NCBI RefSeq assembly: GCF_026343945.1
Contig: NZ_JAPKNJ010000001.1
Span: 1,922,001 to 1,986,000 of the forward strand
Reading direction: 5' to 3'
Source of the DNA: Kaistia algarum
Lineage (GTDB): Bacteria; Pseudomonadota; Alphaproteobacteria; Rhizobiales; Kaistiaceae
DNA length: 64,000 bases
Numbering within the stretch: the stretch's first letter is position 1; each line of letters opens with the position of its first letter. The position numbers were made by a program, and so were the translations under genes. The notes under the pieces were generated by a model, which did not search any database, was not told where the DNA came from, and saw only the letters and a list, made by a program, of their open reading frames with translations. Shown piece by piece: positions 1 to 8,049 of this stretch.

Positions 1-1
1 C

Positions 2-832
2 GGCCTCACCCGGCATCGGCTGATGCTGCGGCCGGATGACAGTCATGATCTGCGGCTGGTGGAATCGAGCCTGGTCGTCGAGCCGACGCCGTCACGTATT
101 CTCTGGGCGCATGATGTGTTCAACAATTCCATCGGCTTTCTCGAATGGCCCGAGGATCTGCGAACGGATCGCCTTTCGATCGTCTCGACGCTCGATCTGA
201 TCCATCATCCCGACGGCGCGCCAGCGCCCCTCTACAGCCTCGATCCGGCGGCGGAGCATTTTCCCTTCGCCTATTCGGCCGACGAACTCGCCGATCTCGG
301 CCGTCTCGTCGAGCCAGCGGGCGCCGATCCGGATGGCGCGGTTGCGGCTTTCGGACAGCGCTTTGCCCGCGAGCATGGCGCCGCCGGGACGCTGGCGCTG
401 ATCGAAGCGATGACGCATGCGATCCAGGCCGAGATCGGCTACAGCGCGCGCTACGAGGAAGGGACGCAGACGGCGGCCGAGACCTTGAGGCTCGGCACCG
501 GCACCTGCCGCGACTTCGCCGTGCTCATGATCGGCGCGCTGCGGTCGCTTGAGATCGCCGCCCGCTTCGTCACCGGCTATCTCTATGACGACACGAGCGG
601 CACGACTCGCGGCGGCGGTTCGACCCATGCCTGGTGCAGCGTCTATCTGCCGGGCGCCGGCTGGATCGAATATGACCCGACCAACGGGCTTCTCGCCGGC
701 GCCAATCTCGTGCGCGTCGGCGCAACGCGGACGGCGGCGCAGGCGCTGCCGATTTCCGGCGGCTTCATCGGCGATGCGAGCGATCCGCTGGCGCTTGAAG
801 TCGACGTGGCGGTGAGTGCCATACCGCTCTGA
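2..832 (+). CDS. Transglutaminase-like cysteine peptidase family protein, 5'-truncated by the window edge
   Basis: The frame is open to the first codon of the window, and residues before the first internal Met (position 23) already match this family, so the true start lies upstream. The family has a beta-rich N-terminal domain followed by a transglutaminase core. The triad is visible: Cys in GTGTCRDFAVLM (about codon 500-530 nt), His in GSTHAWCSVYL, and Asp in YDPTNG. Bacterial members are soluble proteins of uncertain function, possibly peptidases, and are often found near protein-modification genes. A RidA gene follows 70 nt downstream on the same strand and may be co-transcribed. Family assignment is firm; substrate is unknown. 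Confidence 0.85.
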   Translation, partial: GLTRHRLMLRPDDSHDLRLVESSLVVEPTPSRILWAHDVFNNSIGFLEWPEDLRTDRLSIVSTLDLIHHPDGAPAPLYSLDPAAEHFPFAYSADELADLGRLVEPAGADPDGAVAAFGQRFAREHGAAGTLALIEAMTHAIQAEIGYSARYEEGTQTAAETLRLGTGTCRDFAVLMIGALRSLEIAARFVTGYLYDDTSGTTRGGGSTHAWCSVYLPGAGWIEYDPTNGLLAGANLVRVGATRTAAQALPISGGFIGDASDPLALEVDVAVSAIPL

Positions 833-902
833 TATCCGCTCTGGAACGGCGCGCCGATCGCGGGCAATCTCGGCTATCGCCTTCCAACGGGAACATCCTT
901 GC

Positions 903-1364
903 ATGATCATCGAACAGCGCCTCGCCGAGCTCGGCATCGTCCTGCCGACCGTTCCCCAGCCGGTCGGTTCCTATCTGCCCGCCGCGCGCATGGGCAATCT
1001 GCTCTTTCTGTGCGGGCAGGGACCGCTGCTGGAAAGCGGAGAAAACGCCAAGGGCAAGCTCGGCCGCGAGGTCAGCGTGGAAGAGGGCTACAAGCTGGCG
1101 CGGCTGACCGGGCTCTATCTGATCGCGGCGATGAAGCAGGGACTTGGCGATCTCGACCGCGTCGTCAGGGTCGGCAAGGTGCTCGGCATGGTCAATTGCA
1201 CACCGGAATTCGGCGACATGCCGGCCGTGATCAATGGCTGCTCGGATCTGTTCGTCGAAGTCTTCGGCGACAAGGGCCGCCATGCGCGCTCCTCGGTCGG
1301 CATGGGCTCGCTGCCCGGCGGCATGACCGTCGAGATCGAGGCGGTGGTCGAGATTTCGGACTGA
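903..1364 (+). CDS. RidA family (YjgF/YER057c/UK114) protein
   Basis: A 153-residue protein whose N-terminal phrase (PVGSYLPAARMGNLLFLCGQGPL) and C-terminal RSSVGMGSLPGGMTVEIE block are typical of the RidA superfamily. RidA proteins form trimers that hydrolyse reactive enamine/imine intermediates, such as 2-aminoacrylate, in the cytoplasm. The Arg preceding SSVGMG corresponds to the conserved substrate-carboxylate-binding Arg, so the active site looks intact. The ATG at 903 was preferred over an upstream in-frame start because homology begins there. It is about 150 aa, slightly longer than E. coli RidA, so it is more likely a RidA-subfamily paralogue than the housekeeping enzyme. Confidence 0.85.
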   Translation: MIIEQRLAELGIVLPTVPQPVGSYLPAARMGNLLFLCGQGPLLESGENAKGKLGREVSVEEGYKLARLTGLYLIAAMKQGLGDLDRVVRVGKVLGMVNCTPEFGDMPAVINGCSDLFVEVFGDKGRHARSSVGMGSLPGGMTVEIEAVVEISD

Positions 1365-1382
1365 CGGTGCTGAATGCGAACA

Positions 1383-1421
1383 GGCGTCCTGTGATGCCTA
1401 GACCGGTCATCCCAGGACGCC
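1383..1421. repeat. Strong intergenic hairpin after the RidA gene
   Basis: The arms GGCGTCCTG (1383-1391) and CAGGACGCC (1413-1421) pair perfectly. An inner GATG/CATC stem extends the hairpin after one mismatch. No T-run follows, so it is either a weak terminator or a REP-type element between the RidA gene and the convergent cobF. The rest of 1365-1577 shows nothing recognisable. Confidence 0.5.
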
Positions 1422-1577
1422 CGCTGCAAACCACGACGGTGGGGCTACCGGCGGGCTTGTAGTGGCGAGCGATTTGGCGAAAATAACGCGCCTGACAGAT
1501 CGCTCGGTACGTGGGAAATTTACCCACAAATATCAGCCCTGTCAATCGGCCGATTGAGAATTTTACGCACCTGCCGT

Positions 1578-2339
1578 TCAGCCGGATCCGTTGTCCTTCG
1601 CCCGGCGCAGCAGATAGGCGTCCATGATCCAGCCTTTTTCGGCGCGGAGCCTGGCGCGCAGCTCGGCGATCGAAGCCGCCACGTCGCCGGCGCGGCCGGA
1701 GATGACGACCTCGTCCGGCGTGCCGAGATAGGCGCCCCAGAACAAGTCGCGATCCTCAATACCGGGCCGCGTGAACGTCGCCTCGCCGTCGAGCAGCACG
1801 ACGCAATCTTCGTCGGGAATGGCCTCCGCGAGCCGCCGCCCGGTCGTCAGCAGCACCGGTTCGCCGATGCGGTTGAGCGCAATGCGGTGTCGCGCCGCCA
1901 GCGCCTGGATGCTGGATATACCGGGGATCACCTCGACTTCCAGATCGAGGCCGCCGGCTTCGATCCGCTCCAGGATGCGCAGCGACGAATCATAGAGCGC
2001 CGGATCGCCCCAGACGAGCAGAGCGCCGGTCTCGCCTTCGGCCAGCGCGGCGGTGATCGCCTCGCCATAGGCGCTCGCGATCGCCGCATGCCAGGTGTCG
2101 ACGTTGCCCCGATAGTCTTCGCTCTTCGCCCGCTTCGGCATGACGATATCGACGAAGCGATGGCTATCGCCGCGCCGGAAGCGCGCCAGCATGTCGAGCC
2201 GGAGCTGGCGCAATTCGGCCTTCTCGCTGCCCTTGTCGGGCAGGAAGAAGACGTCGGCGCGGTTCATCGCCTCGATAGCCTGCACGGTCAGGAAGTCGGG
2301 ATTGCCGGCGCCGATGCCGATGACAAGGATCTTGCGCAT
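1578..2339 (-). CDS. cobF: Precorrin-6A synthase (deacetylating), CobF
   Basis: A 253-residue SAM-dependent tetrapyrrole methyltransferase of the aerobic cobalamin pathway. CobF methylates C-1 of precorrin-5 and releases the acetyl group as acetate, giving precorrin-6A. The family N-terminus VIGIGAGNPDFLTVQAIEAM, the WGDPALYDS loop and the VIPGISS segment of the SAM-binding fold are all present, and the length is normal. The ATG at 2339 was taken; a GTG one codon upstream is an alternative. The gene is alone here, not inside a cob cluster. The upstream region (2343-2503) carries hairpins and a possible degenerate cobalamin riboswitch. Confidence 0.88.
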   Translation of the reverse strand: MRKILVIGIGAGNPDFLTVQAIEAMNRADVFFLPDKGSEKAELRQLRLDMLARFRRGDSHRFVDIVMPKRAKSEDYRGNVDTWHAAIASAYGEAITAALAEGETGALLVWGDPALYDSSLRILERIEAGGLDLEVEVIPGISSIQALAARHRIALNRIGEPVLLTTGRRLAEAIPDEDCVVLLDGEATFTRPGIEDRDLFWGAYLGTPDEVVISGRAGDVAASIAELRARLRAEKGWIMDAYLLRRAKDNGSG

Positions 2340-2342
2340 CAC

Positions 2343-2440
2343 TCCCCCGCGCCGGTCGGCAGCCAGAGGCAGGGTGGACCGGACTTGTCGTTTAGGCGGC
2401 TGGAGGATCAGCCGCCAGCTTTCTCATAACAGTGCCGCCC
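2343..2440 (-). promoter_or_regulatory. Possible degenerate cobalamin-riboswitch-like leader of cobF
   Basis: Read on the minus strand, the leader has a GGCACTGTT box (2428-2436), then a perfect 7-bp stem (GGCGGCT/AGCCGCC, 2395-2416), then AAGTCCGGTCCACCCTGCC (2370-2387). That last block resembles the riboswitch 3' consensus AGCCAGGAGACCTGCC. The order and spacing of these blocks recall the 3' half of a cobalamin riboswitch, and cobF is a sensible target. The 5' half is not evident, because a terminator-like stem occupies its place. Confidence 0.25.
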
Positions 2441-2449
2441 GCATAGACA

Positions 2450-2477
2450 AAGGGCGCCGGTGTGAGCCGGCGCCCTT
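2450..2477 (-). terminator. Terminator-like hairpin downstream of the arylsulfatase gene
   Basis: A perfect 11-bp stem (AAGGGCGCCGG / CCGGCGCCCTT) with a 6-nt loop begins 27 nt past the arylsulfatase stop. In the minus-strand sense it is followed by TTGTCT, a weak T-run. It probably separates the arylsulfatase transcript from cobF. Confidence 0.6.
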
Positions 2478-2503
2478 CGTTTCGCCACAGGAGGCGATGC
2501 TCG

Positions 2504-5002
2504 CTATTGGCCCGAGGCGGCGTTGCGCTCGGCCTCCAGCAGCTTCTGCTGGTCGGCCGGGGTGAGTACCGGCGGGTCGACGGCAATGGTCAGCTTGTCG
2601 ATGGTGCCGGTGAAGGCGAACGGCACCTGGTAGTCGGTGTCGTCGACCGGGGTCGCCGTGTCCCTGCCGATGTCGAACGACTCGTCCCAGGGCAGCGTCA
2701 GCGGCACGGTGTGGTCCATGGTCTGCGTCGAGACGACCTTGCCGTCGACCGACAGCGTGCCGGTGCCGCCGTGGCCGAGCCCGCTCATCTGGTTGAAGGC
2801 CAGCGTGGCGAAGCCGAGACCGTCATATTTGAAATCGTAGACGAGTTCGTGCTTGCCCGGCGTCAGCGCCGTGTCGTCCGTCCACTTGATCCGTTTCAGA
2901 TCGAGCAGGTTCCAGGTGAACACCGGCTTGCCCTTGAGCAGGTAGAGGCCGTAGCCGCCGAAGCGGCCGCCACGCGTCACGATCATGCCTTCGGCGCCGC
3001 CCGCGGGGACGTCGACATCGGCCGTGATCGTATAGGACGTGTTCAGCAGGTCGGGACCGGTACCGCGCGGCAGGCCGGTCACCGGTAGGCCGGAGAAGTT
3101 GAACACGCGGCGCCCGCCCGAGACGGAGGGCCGGGGCGTAACCATGCGGGTCGCGACCGAGGCGTCGAGCGGCAGAACCTGATATTTGGCGAACTCGCCG
3201 AACATCTGCTTGGTCATCTCCGCGACCTTGGCGGGATTCTGCGCCGCGACGTCGTTGTTCTGGGTCCAGTCGTGGTTGACGTCATAGAGCTCGAAGGTGA
3301 ACGCCGACGCCGGGTTCTCGATCGCCGTGCCGACCAGTTCCCACGGCGGGCGCTTCGGAACCGCGCTCAGCATCCAGCCATTGCTGTAGAGTCCCTGCAG
3401 CCCCATCATCTCGAAATATTGGACGGGATGCGTCGTCGGAGCGTCGGCGTTCTTCTTGTCGAAGGTGTACGTCATGCTGACGCCTTCGATCGGTTTCTGG
3501 GCGATGCCGTCGACGACGTCGGGTGCGCGGATGCCGGTGACATCGAGAAGCGTCGGCACGATATCGATGACGTGGTGGAACTGCGTACGGATGCCGCCCT
3601 GATCGGTGATGTGGCCGGGCCAGGAAATGGCCATGCCCTGACGCGTGCCGCCGAAGAAGGACGGTACCTGCTTGGTCCATTTGAACGGCGTGTCGAACGC
3701 CCAAGCCCACGGAACCGCCATGTGATTATAGGCGAACTGGGTGCCCCAGGCGTCGTAGAACTTCATCTGCTCGGCGACGGGCAGCTCGATGCCGTTGAAC
3801 TGCAGCACTTCGCTCGGCGTGCCGTTGGGCGAACCTTCGGCGGAAGCGCCGTTGTCGCCCGAGATGTAGATGATCAGCGTATTGTCGAGCTTGCCCATGT
3901 CCTGCACGGACTGGATCACGCGGCCGATCTCATGGTCGGTATAGGCTAGATAGGCGGCATAGACTTCAGCCTGACGGATATAGAGCTTCTTCTCCTCATC
4001 CGTCGTCTTGTCCCACTGCTTCAGCCAATTGTCCGGCCAGGGGGTCAGCGCGGCGTCCTGGGGTATGACGCCGAGTTTCTTCTGATTGGCGAAGATCTCG
4101 TCGCGGAGCGCATTCCAGCCCCTGTCGAAGAGATGCATGGAATGGATCTTGTCGACCCATTCGGGCGTCGGATGATGCGGCGCATGCGTCCCGCCGGGCA
4201 CGTAATAGACGAAGAATGGCAGATCGGGGTTGATGTCGTTCAGCTGGTTCATCCAATGGATCGCGTCATCGGCCATCGCCGTGGTGAGGTTCCAGCCGGG
4301 ATGACCCAGGAAAGGCTCGATCGCCGTCGTGTTGCGGAAGAGGTTGGGCTCCCACTGGCTCGCATCGCCACCGACGAAACCATAGAAATAATCGAAGCCC
4401 ATGCCGGTCGGCCACTGATCGAACGGCCCGGCCTGGCTCGCCGTCCAGGTCGGCGTGTTGTGGTCCTTGCCGAACCAGGAGGTGCGATAGCCATGGCCCT
4501 GCAGGATGCGGGCGATCGTGGCGTTGTCCTTGCCGATGATGCTGTCATAGCCGGGGAAGCCGCTGGCGGCCTCCGAGATGACGCCGAAGCCGACCGAATG
4601 ATGGTTGCGGCCGGTGATCAGCGCGGCGCGGGTCGGCGAGCAGAGCGAGGTCGAGTGGAAATTCGTGTAGCGCAGGCCTTGATTGGCGATGCGGTCGAGC
4701 GCCGGCGTCGGGATGACGCCGCCGAAGGTCGACGGCGCCGCGAAGCCGACATCGTCGGTCATGATCAGCAAAATGTTCGGCGCGCCCTTGGGCGGCACGA
4801 TCTGCGGCTGCCAAAATGGCTTCGACTCGATCGCGTTCAGGTTGATTTCGCCGCCGAACGGCTTCGGATAGGGTGGCAGCATCACGCCGTCGATGGCGCG
4901 CGTCGCGTCCGGCGCGCCGGGCGGCGGCGCGGCCGCCTCCTGCCCCAAGGCGGTGCCGGCAAGCGCGCCAAGCATGGCGAGCGCCAGGATGGCAACTCTC
5001 AT
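2504..5002 (-). CDS. Secreted arylsulfatase
   Basis: An 832-residue sulfatase with a cleavable signal peptide (LALAMLGALAGTALG then QEAA), hence periplasmic or exported. The type I sulfatase motif CSPTR at about residues 121-125 carries the Cys converted to formylglycine. The metal ligands DD in LLIMTDDVGF (about 83-84) and GRNHHSVGFG are also present. The family hydrolyses sulfate esters, releasing sulfate. The C-terminal third (after about residue 600) has a beta-sandwich feel, as in long AtsA-type enzymes. The start is supported by GGGAGG six nt upstream. No dedicated maturase (FGE) gene is adjacent, so maturation must be supplied elsewhere. Confidence 0.92.
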   Translation of the reverse strand: MRVAILALAMLGALAGTALGQEAAAPPPGAPDATRAIDGVMLPPYPKPFGGEINLNAIESKPFWQPQIVPPKGAPNILLIMTDDVGFAAPSTFGGVIPTPALDRIANQGLRYTNFHSTSLCSPTRAALITGRNHHSVGFGVISEAASGFPGYDSIIGKDNATIARILQGHGYRTSWFGKDHNTPTWTASQAGPFDQWPTGMGFDYFYGFVGGDASQWEPNLFRNTTAIEPFLGHPGWNLTTAMADDAIHWMNQLNDINPDLPFFVYYVPGGTHAPHHPTPEWVDKIHSMHLFDRGWNALRDEIFANQKKLGVIPQDAALTPWPDNWLKQWDKTTDEEKKLYIRQAEVYAAYLAYTDHEIGRVIQSVQDMGKLDNTLIIYISGDNGASAEGSPNGTPSEVLQFNGIELPVAEQMKFYDAWGTQFAYNHMAVPWAWAFDTPFKWTKQVPSFFGGTRQGMAISWPGHITDQGGIRTQFHHVIDIVPTLLDVTGIRAPDVVDGIAQKPIEGVSMTYTFDKKNADAPTTHPVQYFEMMGLQGLYSNGWMLSAVPKRPPWELVGTAIENPASAFTFELYDVNHDWTQNNDVAAQNPAKVAEMTKQMFGEFAKYQVLPLDASVATRMVTPRPSVSGGRRVFNFSGLPVTGLPRGTGPDLLNTSYTITADVDVPAGGAEGMIVTRGGRFGGYGLYLLKGKPVFTWNLLDLKRIKWTDDTALTPGKHELVYDFKYDGLGFATLAFNQMSGLGHGGTGTLSVDGKVVSTQTMDHTVPLTLPWDESFDIGRDTATPVDDTDYQVPFAFTGTIDKLTIAVDPPVLTPADQQKLLEAERNAASGQ

Positions 5003-5213
5003 AGTCGACCTCCCACGTTCAAGCCGAGCCGCCGCGCGCGCTGCCCCAGCGATGCGCCCAACGTCGCGGCTTCAGCCTCCATTCCCCTTCTCTTTCGCGC
5101 CCGGCGCGAGACGAACCCCCCGTTCCGCCAAGGTCCATTCTGCTCCCGGCCGGGCGCCAAGTCGATGATCTGGATCAAGGCCGCCAGCGGCGTCGCCGCA
5201 GCCGCGGCCGGGC

Positions 5214-5604
5214 CTATCGCGGCACGAAATAGCGCGTGGCACCGTCGATCTGGCCGGTGCGGGCGGCGCCGGTGACGACCAGCGTGTCGAGAACCTGCTG
5301 TACGCGCGCCTTGCGCTTGTCGGTGACGCGGCCGGGGAAGGCGGCGGCGATCGCCTCGGGCGCGGCTGGCGCCGGCGCCTTGGCCAGGACCTCGCGCACG
5401 ATGCGGATCTGATTGAAGGCGTCGGCGGGCCATTTGAGCCCGCCCTCCGCTTCGACGATGGCAAAATCCGCCTCGACCTGCTCGCCCTGCGGCTTGGCGA
5501 TCTTGGCGCCGAGCTTCGGGATCTGATAGTCGGGCCGCAGCCAGCGCACCAGCCCGCGCGCCTCCTCGGCCGCCCGCTCGCGGCTCGCTTGTGGGGCTCG
5601 CCTG
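5214..5604 (-). pseudogene. C-terminal remnant of a class I SAM-dependent DNA methyltransferase
   Basis: Only the tail of a protein is present: EEARGLVRWLRPDYQIP followed by about 100 residues ending ...DGATRYFVPR and a stop at 5214. I recognise this from memory as the C-terminal region of large (about 900 aa) class I SAM-dependent DNA methyltransferases of Rhizobiales. No catalytic methyltransferase motif remains. Homology appears to stop just where the prohead-protease gene begins on the opposite strand, so the 5' part was lost by deletion or rearrangement. The frame runs on upstream as an antisense shadow of the phage gene, which is not part of the protein. Confidence 0.55.
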
Positions 5605-6108
5605 ATGGACCGCCTCTTCATCGAGACCAAGATCGCGGCCGACGATGCCGGCGCCATTCGCGGCATCGCGTGGAAGTTCGGCACGCCCGATCGGATCGGC
5701 GATGTGATTGAGCCGGGCGCCTTCGCCAAGGTCGCACTCCCGATCCCGATGCTGTTCGGCCACGACATGAGCGACCCCGTGGGCACCTGGGACACGGCGA
5801 ACGAGAAGGCAGACGGCTTCCATGTTGAGGGCAAGCTCCTCGTCGACGAGGTGGCGCGCGCCCGCGAGGTGTTCGCCCTCGTCAAGGCCGGTGCCGTGCG
5901 CGGCCTCTCGATCGGCTTCCTGACGAAGAAGGCCGATGCCCGCCCCGGCGGCGGGCGGACGATCAAGGCGCTCGAACTGTTCGAGGTCTCGCTTGTCACG
6001 GTCCCCATGCATCCCGGCGCCCGGGTCACCAGCGCGAAATCCGCGGCCGATGCGCTTCGCCTCGCCGCGCTCATCAACCGCGCCACGACGGCGCTCACCG
6101 GAGGCTGA
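5605..6108 (+). CDS. HK97 family prohead (head maturation) protease
   Basis: A 167-residue protein of the HK97-type serine protease fold (peptidase family U35/S78). It processes scaffold and capsid N-termini during head assembly. The family pattern is clear: GIAWKFGTPDRIGDVIEPGAF near the N-terminus, the catalytic His in MLFGHDM (about residue 52-55), and the Ser in GAVRGLSIGF (about 97-106). It is on the short side for the family. The ATG at 5605 has no good ribosome-binding site, and the usual upstream neighbour (portal) is missing. It is directly followed by the capsid gene, the standard arrangement. Confidence 0.88.
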   Translation: MDRLFIETKIAADDAGAIRGIAWKFGTPDRIGDVIEPGAFAKVALPIPMLFGHDMSDPVGTWDTANEKADGFHVEGKLLVDEVARAREVFALVKAGAVRGLSIGFLTKKADARPGGGRTIKALELFEVSLVTVPMHPGARVTSAKSAADALRLAALINRATTALTGG

Positions 6109-6109
6109 C

Positions 6110-7267
6110 ATGCAGCATGTGTCTCAGCGCGCCCTTCTCGCCGGCGCCATCGAATTGAAGGGCGAGGAAGACGATCCGGTCGCGATCGTCACGAAGTCGA
6201 TCGCTGACCTGACCAAGACAGTCGACGATCGCCTGAAGGCTGTCGAGGGCAAGGGTCTCGACCCGAAGCTGGTCGAGCGTCTCGACAAGATCGAGGCGAA
6301 GATGAACCGCCCCGGCACCGGCGAGGACAAGCCGACCGAGCCAACCGTCGAGCGCAAGGCCTTCGGCGCCTATCTGCGTCATGGCAATGGCGCGCCGCAG
6401 GATGAGCTGAAGGCTCTGACCGTATCGAGCGATCCAGGCGGCGGCTATCTGGCGCCGGCCGAGATGAGCACCGAGTTCGTGCGCGAGCTGACGCTCGTCT
6501 CGTCGGTGCGGACGATCGCCTCCGTCCGCTCGACGGGCGCGCCCTCGGTCAAGTACCCGAAGCGGACCGGCATCACTAATTCCCAGTGGGAAGGCGAGAT
6601 CGACGACCAGCCGGAGAGCGCCGTCACCTTCGGCCAGGCGGACATTCCCGTCCGCATGCTCACGACCTATGTCGATATATCCAACCAGCTGCTCGCTGAT
6701 AGCGCCGGCCAGGCCGAGGCCGAGGTCAACCAAGCGCTCGCGGAGGATTTCGGCAAGAAGGAGGGCGCGGCCTTCGTCAATGGCAACGGCATCCTGGCGC
6801 CGGAAGGCCTGATGGTGAATGCCGACATCGCCTATACGGCGAACGGCCATGCGACGGTCCTGGCGACCGATCCTCTGATTTCCCTGCTCTATGCCCTGCC
6901 GGCGCAGTACCGCAACGTCGGCTCCTGGGCGATGAACGGTACGACGCTCGCCTATATCCGCAAGCTGAAGGACGGCCAGGGCAACTACCGCTGGCAGCCG
7001 AGCTATCAGGCCGGCCAGCCGGAGACGATCCTGGGCCGTCCCGTGGTCGAGATGGTGGACATGGACGACATCGCCTCGGGTGCGTTCCCCGTCATGTACG
7101 GCGATTTCTCCGGATATCGGGTCGTCGACCGCCTCAGCCTGTCGATCCTGGTGAACCCCTATCTGCTCGCCACCAAGGGCGTGACCCGGATCCATGCGAC
7201 CCGCCGTGTCGGCGGTGCCGTGCTGCAGGCGTCGAAATTCCGCAAGCTGAAGATGGCGACCTCGTAA
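6110..7267 (+). CDS. HK97 family phage major capsid protein
   Basis: A 385-residue HK97-fold capsid protein. Residues about 20-75 form a charged, helical delta/scaffold-like segment (SIADLTKTVDDRLKAVEG). The shell domain begins near KALTVSSDPGGGYLAPAEMS, where the protease would normally cut. Further family hallmarks are AFVNGNG, GSWAMNGTTLAYIRKLKD and the MYGDFSGYRVVDR block. The start at ATG 6110, one nt after the protease stop and preceded by GGAGG, indicates coupled translation. A longer in-frame reading upstream belongs to the shadow of the protease gene. It looks full length and intact. Confidence 0.93.
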   Translation: MQHVSQRALLAGAIELKGEEDDPVAIVTKSIADLTKTVDDRLKAVEGKGLDPKLVERLDKIEAKMNRPGTGEDKPTEPTVERKAFGAYLRHGNGAPQDELKALTVSSDPGGGYLAPAEMSTEFVRELTLVSSVRTIASVRSTGAPSVKYPKRTGITNSQWEGEIDDQPESAVTFGQADIPVRMLTTYVDISNQLLADSAGQAEAEVNQALAEDFGKKEGAAFVNGNGILAPEGLMVNADIAYTANGHATVLATDPLISLLYALPAQYRNVGSWAMNGTTLAYIRKLKDGQGNYRWQPSYQAGQPETILGRPVVEMVDMDDIASGAFPVMYGDFSGYRVVDRLSLSILVNPYLLATKGVTRIHATRRVGGAVLQASKFRKLKMATS

Positions 7268-7315
7268 GGGGTTGCTTCTCGGACGATCCCGCGCAACCAC
7301 ACAGGAGACCACGAC

Positions 7316-7744
7316 ATGCGCGACCTCGCTTCCAATCTCGGGATCGTCAACGCGATCGATCCCGCCGTCTATGCTGCCGACAATACGCCGGCTGCCATCG
7401 ATCTTCTCGGCTTCGACAGCGCCGTGCTGTCGCTGCATATCGGCGCCGGCGGCATCACCTTCTCCGGCACGAACAAGATCGAGTTCGTGCTCACCGATTC
7501 GGACGATGACGTGACCTATGCGGCGGTGACCGATGCCGACGTGCAGGGCGTCAGCGGCATCTCCGGCGGCATCATCAAATCGCTGAAGACGGCGCATGCA
7601 GCTGCCGATGTGACCAAGATCGGCTATGTCGGCAACAAGCGGTACCTCAAGCTCCTCGCCGATTTCTCGGGTACCCACGGCACCGGAACGCCGATCGCCG
7701 CGCTGGTGATCAAGGGTCACGCCCGCGCCAAGCCGGTAGCCTGA
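7316..7744 (+). CDS. Putative phage structural protein (head-associated or decoration candidate)
   Basis: A 142-residue protein with AGGAGA eight nt before the ATG, directly downstream of the capsid gene. The text is beta-rich (AVLSLHIGAGGITFSGTNKIEFVLTDSDDD...), with no Cys and no catalytic pattern. Proteins of this style and position occur after capsid genes in alphaproteobacterial prophages and are usually annotated as hypothetical structural proteins. A decoration or minor head role is inferred only from position and composition. Confidence 0.6.
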   Translation: MRDLASNLGIVNAIDPAVYAADNTPAAIDLLGFDSAVLSLHIGAGGITFSGTNKIEFVLTDSDDDVTYAAVTDADVQGVSGISGGIIKSLKTAHAAADVTKIGYVGNKRYLKLLADFSGTHGTGTPIAALVIKGHARAKPVA

Positions 7745-7746
7745 TC

Positions 7747-8049
7747 GTGACCGACGCGTTTGCGAGCTACAGCCTGGGCCTCGACAGTCCGTTCGTGCGG
7801 ACCGTTCCGCTCACGGATCAACTGGGAGAGTTTCCGCCTACGCGTGCGGTGTGGGTCAATGTTGGTGGGGTCCTGACCGCCGTTTTCGCCGAGAATGAAA
7901 GCCCCGTCCTTCTCGATCTCAGAGGTGAAGAAGCGACGATCCGTCATTTTCGGATCAAGCGTGTGGTCAGCTTCAACAGTGCGCCGGATGAAGCCGGCGA
8001 AAATCTACTCTTGGATACCGACTGGCCCGCTCTTGTGGGGTTGTACTGA
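7747..8049 (+). CDS. Small phage protein, probable head or connector accessory
   Basis: A 100-residue protein starting at GTG 7747, two nt after the previous stop; its own stop overlaps the next start (TGATG). The sequence is acidic and beta-rich (PPTRAVWVNVGGVLTAVFAENE... FRIKRVVSFNS) and has no recognised motif. Tight coupling inside the head module argues that it is real and structural. Similar small spike- or decoration-like proteins occur at this position in related elements, but I cannot assign a function. Confidence 0.6.
   Translation: MTDAFASYSLGLDSPFVRTVPLTDQLGEFPPTRAVWVNVGGVLTAVFAENESPVLLDLRGEEATIRHFRIKRVVSFNSAPDEAGENLLLDTDWPALVGLY

Noticed and set aside
5003..5604. A third copy of the 19-bp tRNA-derived repeat marking the left end of island A
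   Set aside because: Searched by eye from 1 to 5.6 kb without finding a convincing match, so the left border is left open.
5611..6098. Upstream extension of the methyltransferase remnant on the minus strand
   Set aside because: Past about 5604 the frame is simply the complement of the prohead-protease gene and shows no methyltransferase text.
6095..7720. Long minus-strand open frame opposite the capsid gene
   Set aside because: It is an antisense shadow of the capsid and next gene in GC-rich DNA; the translation is Arg/Asp/Ala-rich without family signature, and the plus strand encodes a clear capsid protein.
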